Assembly: GCA_038501625.1 (NCBI GenBank)
Contig: JAZAYU010000005.1
Coordinates: 13,231,484 to 13,295,483 of the forward strand
Length of the DNA: 64,000 nt
Source: Corbicula japonica
Taxonomy: Eukaryota; Mollusca; Bivalvia; Venerida; Cyrenidae
Direction of reading: 5' to 3'
Of the stretch, positions 57,808 to 64,000 are shown one piece after another; positions within the stretch are counted from its first letter, which is position 1; each line of letters begins with the position of its first letter. The notes beneath the pieces were generated by a model that saw only the letters and a list, made by a program, of their open reading frames with translations, made no database searches and was not told where the DNA came from. The translations under genes were made by a program, and so were the position numbers.

Positions 57808-60800
57808 TTGTACTGGGCACAATTTGTTCTGACTTATGACGCCTACTTGTACTGATCACAATTTGTTTTGGCTTATAACGCCTGCGTGTACTGGGCACAA
57901 TTTGTTTTGGCTTATTACGCCCGCTTGTACTGGGCACAATTGTTTTGGCTTATTACGCCCACTTGTACTGGGCACAATTTGTTTTGGCTTATTACGTCTA
58001 CTTGAATTGGGCACAATTTGTTTTGGCTTATGACGCCCACTTGTACTGGCAACAATTTTGTTTTGGCTTATGACGCCTACTTGTACTAGACACAGTTTGT
58101 TTTGGCTTATGATGCCCACTTGTACTGGCAACAATTTGTTTTGGCTTATGACGCCCACTTGTACTGGGCACAATTTATTTTGGCCTATGACGCCCACTTG
58201 TACAGGGCACAATTTGTTTTGGCTTATGACGCCCACTTGTACTGGCCACAATTTGTTTTGGCTTATGACGCCCACGTGTACTGGGCACAGTTTGTTTTGG
58301 CTTATGACGCCCCTTGTACTGGGCAAAATTGTTTTGGCTTATGGCGCCAACTTGTACTGGGCATAATTTGTTTTGGCTTATGATGCCTACTTGTACTGGA
58401 TACAATTTGTTTTGACTTATGACCCCCACTTGTAGTGGGCACAATTTGTTTGGGCTTATGACGCCCACTTGTACTGCACATAATTTGTTTTTGCTTATGA
58501 CGCCAACTTGTACTAGACACAATTTGTTTTTGCTTATGACGCCCACTTGTACTGGGCACAATTTGTTTTGGCTTATGACGCCCACTTGTACTGGCAACAA
58601 TTTGTTTTGGCTTATGACGCCTACTTGTACAAGACACAAATAGTTTTGGCTTATGACGCCCACTTGTACTGGCAACAATTTGTTTTGGCTTATAATGCCC
58701 ACTTGTACTGGGCACAATTTGTTTTGGCTTATGACGCCCACTTGTCTGGACACTACTTGATTTGGCTAATGACGCCCACTTGTACTGGGCACAGTTTGTT
58801 TTGGCTTATGACTCCCACTTGTACTCAGCAAAATTGGTTTGGTTTATGATGCCCACTTGTACTGGACACAATTTGTTTTGGCTTATGACGCCTACGTGTA
58901 CTAGACACAATTTGTTCTGGCTTATGACGCCCACTTGTACTGGGCACAATTTGTTTTGGATTATGACGCCCACTTGTACTGGGCACAATTTGTTTTGGCT
59001 TATGACACCCACTTTTACTGGGCACAATTTGTTTTGGCTTATGACGCCCACTTGTACTGGCAACAATTTGTTTTGGCTTATGATGCCTTCTTGTACTAGA
59101 CACAATTTTTTTTGGTTTATGACGCCCACTTGTACTGGACACAATTTGTTTTGGCTTATACCGCCTGCTTATACTGGGCACAATATGTTTTGGCTTATGA
59201 CGCCCACTTGTACTGGACACAATTTTTTTGGCTTATTACGCGCACATGTACTGAGCACAATTTGTTTTGGCTTATGACACCCACTTTTACTGGGCACAAT
59301 TTGTTTTGGCTTATGACGCCCACTTGTACTGGCAACAATTTGTTTTGGCTTATGATGCCTTCTTGTACTAGACACAATTTTTTTTGGCTTATGACGCCCA
59401 CTTGTACTGGTAACAATTTGTTTTGGCTTATGACGCCCACTTGTACTGGGCACAATTTGTTTTTGATTATGAAGCCCACTTGTACTGGGCACAATTTGTT
59501 TTGACTTATGACGCCCACTTGTACTGGACACAATTTGTTTTGGCTTAGGACACTTACTTTTACTGGACACAATTTGTTTTCGCTTATGATGCCCACTTGT
59601 ACTGGGCACAATTTGTTTTGGCTTATGAAGCCCACTTGTACTAGTCACAATTTGTTTTGGCTTATTATGTATACATGTACTGAGCACAATTGTTTTGGCT
59701 TATGAAGCCCACTTGTACTGGGCACAATTTTTTTTGGCTTATGACGCCCACTTGTACTGGGCACAATTTGTTTTGGCTTATGACGGGCACAATTTATTTG
59801 GCTTATGACACCCACTTGTATTGGACACAATTTGTTTTTGCTTATGACGCCTACTTGTACTGGACACAATTTGTTTTGGCTTATAACGCCCACTTGTACT
59901 GGGCACTATTTGTTTTGGCGTATGACGCCCACTTGTACTGGGCACAACTTGTTTTGGCTTAAGACGCCCACTTGTACTGTACACAACTTGTTTTGGCTTA
60001 TTACGCCCACTTGTACTGGACACAACTTGTTTTGGCTTCAGACGCCCACTTGTACTGGACACAACTTGTTTTGGCTTATTATGGCCACTTGTACTGGACA
60101 CAATTTGTTTTGGCTTATGACGCCAACTTGTACTGGACACAATTTGTTTTGGCTTATGACGCCCACTTGTACTGGACACAATTTGTTTTGGCTTATGATG
60201 CCCACTTGTACTGTACACAATTTGTTTTGGCTTATGATGCCCACTTGTACTGGACACAATTTGTTTTGGCTTATGACGCCTGCTTATACTGGGCACAATA
60301 TGTTTTGGCTTATGACGCCCACTTGTACTGGACACAATTTTTTTGGCTTATTACGCGCACATGTACTGAGCACAATTTGTTTTGGCTTATGACACCCACT
60401 TTTACTGGGCACAATTTGTTTTGGCTTATGACGCCCACTTGTACTGGCAACAATTTGTTTTGGCTTATGATGCCTTCTTGTACTAGACACAATTTTTTTT
60501 GGCTTATGACGCCCACTTGTACTGGTAACAATTTGTTTTGGCTTATGACGCCCACTTGTACTGGGCACAATTTGTTTTTGATTATGAAGCCCACTTGTAC
60601 TGGGCACAATTTGTTTTGACTTATGACGCCCACTTGTACTGGACACAATTTGTTTTGGCTTAGGACACTTACTTTTACTGGACACAATTTGTTTTCGCTT
60701 ATGATGCCCACTTGTACTGGGCACAATTTGTTTTGGCTTATGAAGCCCACTTGTACTAGTCACAATTTGTTTTGGCTTATTATGTATACATGTACTGAGC

Positions 60801-63800
60801 ACAATTGTTTTGGCTTATGAAGCCCACTTGTACTGGGCACAATTTTTTTTGCTTATGACGCCCACTTGTACTGGGCACAATTTGTTTTGGCTTATGACGG
60901 GCACAATTTATTTGGCTTATGACACCCACTTGTATTGGACACAATTTGTTTTTGCTTATGACGCCTACTTGTACTGGACACAATTTGTTTTGGCTTATAA
61001 CGCCCACTTGTACTGGGCACTATTTGTTTTGGCGTATGACGCCCACTTGTACTGGGCACAACTTGTTTTGGCTTAAGACGCCCACTTGTACTGTACACAA
61101 TTTGTTTTGGCTTATTACGCCCACTTGTACTGGACACAACTTGTTTTGGCTTCAGACGCCCACTTGTACTGGACACAACTTGTTTTGGCTTATTATGGCC
61201 ACTTGTACTGGACACAATTTGTTTTGGCTTATGACGCCAACTTGTACTGGACACAATTTGTTTTGGCTTATGACGCCCACTTGTACTGGACACAATTTGT
61301 TTTGGCTTATGATGCCCACTTGTACTGTACACAATTTGTTTTGGCTTATGATGCCCACTTGTACTGGACACAATTTGTTTTGGCTTATGACGCCCACTTG
61401 TACTGGCAACAATTTGTTTTGGCTTATGATGCCCACTTGTACTGGGCACAATTTGTTTTTGCTTATGACGCCCTCTTGTACTGGCACCAATTTGTTTTGG
61501 CTTATGAAGCCCACTTGTACTGGGCATAATTTGTTTTGGCTTATGACGCCCACTTGTACTGGGCACAATTTGTTTTGGCTTATGATGCCCACTTGTACTG
61601 GACACAATTTGTTTTGGCTTATCACGGGCACAATTTATTTGGCTTATGACACCCACTTGTACTGGACACAATTTGTTTTTGCTTATGACGCCTACTTGTA
61701 CTGGACACAATTTGTTTTGGCTTATAACGCCCACTTGTATTGGGCACAATTTTTTTTGGCGTATGACGCCCACTTGTACTGGGCACAACTTGTTTTGGCT
61801 TAAGACGCCCACTTGTACTGGACACAACTTGTTTTGGCTTATTACGCCCACTTGTACTGGACACTACTTGTTTTGGCTTCAGACGCCCACTTGTACTGGT
61901 TACAACTTGTTTTGGCTTATTATGGCCACTTGTACTGGACACAATTTGTTTTGGCTTATGACGCCCACTTGTACTGGACACAATTTGTTTTGGCTTATGA
62001 CGCCCACCTGTACTGGACACAATTTGTTTTGGCTTATTACGCGCACATGTACTGAGCACAATTTGTTTTGGCTTATGACACCCACTTTTACTGGGCACAA
62101 TTTGTTTTGGCTTATGACGCCCACTTGTACTCACAACAATTTGTTTTGCCTTATGATGCCTTCTTGTACTAGACACAATTTTTGGCTTATGACGCCCACT
62201 TGTACTGGTAACAATTTGTTTTGGCTTATGACGCCCACTTGTACTGGGCACAATTTGTTTTGGATTATGACGCCCACTTGTACTGGGCACAATTTGTTTT
62301 GGCTTATGGCACCCACTTTTACTGGGCACAATTTGTTTTGGCTTATGACGCCCACTTGTACTGGCAACAATTTGTTTTGGCTTATGATGCCTTCTTGTAC
62401 TAGACACAATTTTTTTTGGCGTATTACGTCTACTTGTACTGGACACAATTTGTTTTGGCTTATGACGCCTACTTGAACTGGGCACAATTTGTTTTGACTT
62501 ATGACGCCCACTTGTACTGGACACAATTTGTTTTGGCTTAGGACGCCTACTTTTACTGGACACAATTTGTTTTTGCTTATGACGCCCACTTGTACTGGGC
62601 ACAATTTGTTTTGGCTTATGAAGCCCACTTGTACTAGTCACAATTTGTTTTGGCTTATTATGTGTACATGTACTGAGCACAATTGTTTTGGCTTATGAAG
62701 CCCACTTGTACTGGACACAACTTGTTTTGGTTTCAGACGCCCACTTGTACTGGACACAACTTGTTTTGGCTTATTATTGCCACTTGTACTGGACACAATT
62801 TGTTTTGGCTTATGACGCCCACTTGTACTGTACACAATTTGTTTTGGCTTATGACGCCCACCCGTACTGGACACAATTTGTTTTGGCTTATGATGCCCAC
62901 TTGTACTGTACACAATTTGTTTTGGCTTATGATGCCCACTTGTACTGGACACAATTTGTTTTGGCTATGACGCCCACTTGTACTGGCAACAATTTGTTTT
63001 GGCTTATGATGCCCACTTGTACTGGACACAATTTGTTTTTGCTTATGACGCCCACTTGTACTGGCACCAATTTGTTTTGGCTTATGAAGCCCACTTGTAC
63101 TGGGCATAATTTGTTTTGGCTTATGACGCCCACTTGTACTGGGCACAATTTGTTTTGGCTTATGGCACCCACTTTTACTGGGCACAATTTTTTTTGGCTT
63201 ATGACGCCCACTTGTACTGGCAACAATTTGTTTTGGCTTATGATGCCCACTTGTACTGTACACAATTTGTTTTGGCTTATGATGCCCACTTGTACTGGTA
63301 ACAATTTGTTTTGGCTTATGACGCCCACTTGTACTGGGCACAATTTGTTTTGGATTATGACGCCCACTTGTACTGGGCACAATTTGTTTTGGCTTATGGC
63401 ACCCACTTTTACTGGGCACAATTTGTTTTGGCTTATGATGCCCACTTGTACTGGCAACAATTTGTTTTGGCTTATGATGCCTTCTTGTACTAGACACAAT
63501 TTTTTTTTGGCTTATTACGTCTACTTGTACTGGACACAGTTTGTTTTGGCTTATGACGCCTACTTGAACTGGGCACAATTTGTTTTGACTTATGACGCCC
63601 ACTTGTACTGGGCACAATTTGTTTTGGCTTAGGACGCCTATTTTTACTGGACACAATTTGTTTTCGCTTATGACGCCCACTTGTACTGGGCACAATTTGT
63701 TTTGGCTTATGAAGCCCACTTGTACTAGTCACAATTTGTATTGGCTTATTATGTGTACATGTACTAGTCACAATTGTTTTGGCTTATGAAGCCCACTTGT

Positions 63801-64000
63801 ACTGGACACAACTTGTTTTGGCTTATGACGCCCACTTGTACTGGACACAATTTGTTTTGGCTTATGACGACCACTTGTACTGGACACAATTTTTTTTGGC
63901 TTATGATGCCCACTTGTACTGTACACAATTTGTTTTGGCTTATGATGCCCACTTGTACTGGACACAATTTGTTTTGGCTTATGACGCCCACTTGTACTGG
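57808..64000 (+). repeat. 39-bp satellite array (about 159 units), running off the window
   Basis: Unit written in two parts: GGCTTATGACGCCCACTTGT + ACTGGGCACAATTTGTTTT. Variants are mainly GGGCAC/GGACAC/GGCAAC, GACGCC/GATGCC and ACTTGT/ACTTTT. Because 39 is divisible by 3 and the unit lacks stops in several frames, ORFs up to 352 codons arise on both strands; they are interrupted wherever a unit changes length or gains TAG/TAA. No start context, splice pattern or family match supports coding. Confidence 0.95.
59165..61393 (+). repeat. Tandem duplication of a 1,115-bp block inside the satellite
   Basis: 59165-60279 and 60280-61393 are near-identical. The marker units, such as CCTGCTTATACTGGGCACAA, the TAGTCACAATTTG unit and a truncated unit GACGGGCACAATTTATTTGG, recur at an offset of 1,115 (1,114 after one deleted T near 60850). 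The truncated unit appears a third time at about 61624, so shorter block copies continue beyond. Confidence 0.9.

Noticed and set aside
57856..63991. ORFs of up to 352 codons on both strands in the 39-bp array
   Set aside because: They follow from a stop-poor unit of length divisible by three. Several frames and both strands are open at once, and they break wherever a unit changes length. No start context or family match.

Overview
The window is eukaryotic nuclear DNA, most likely from a bivalve mollusc. It is AT-rich, its exons are small and far apart, and its introns are packed with non-autonomous transposons, including tandem-core elements with (CCGT)n blocks of a kind described from bivalves. 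The species cannot be fixed from the sequence.

One protein-coding gene is secure. It is on the + strand: fifteen exons from 9287 to 54016 give a continuous, phase-consistent reading frame of 455 residues plus stop. The product is the C-terminal half of NSMAF/FAN (factor associated with neutral sphingomyelinase activation): the end of the BEACH domain (exons 1-4 of the window), a linker, and a WD40 propeller of about seven blades ending at the stop codon. The N-terminal half (GRAM/PH-like region and most of BEACH) must lie upstream. I found no NSMAF exon in 1-9286, so the intron entering the window is at least 9.2 kb.

Layout: 1-9286, intron with MITEs, a tandem-core element holding a pentanucleotide satellite, a CCATGG-palindrome cluster, and a CpG-richer patch with a possible broken ORF. 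9287-54016, the exons, separated by roughly 25 copies of one TTAA-flanked palindromic MITE family, several other inverted-repeat families, a hAT-like insertion with an exact 8-bp target duplication, a mariner-like element carrying a nested insertion, and six tandem-core elements with hairpins at both ends. 54017-57807, probable 3' UTR and plain AT-rich sequence. 57808-64000, a tandem array of a 39-bp unit that runs off the window and contains a recent 1,115-bp block duplication.

The most interesting signals are the six tandem-core elements. They share an end architecture (5' hairpin, stem repeated inverted near the 3' end, 3' hairpin, CT[T/A]G terminus) although their cores are unrelated, which suggests a rolling-circle (Helitron/Helentron-like) class. 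Others are a 27-nt in-frame copy of the start of an NSMAF exon placed just upstream of it, a minisatellite that grew inside a MITE, and a perfect 100-bp inverted repeat. No CRISPR, rRNA, convincing tRNA gene or intact transposase gene was found.
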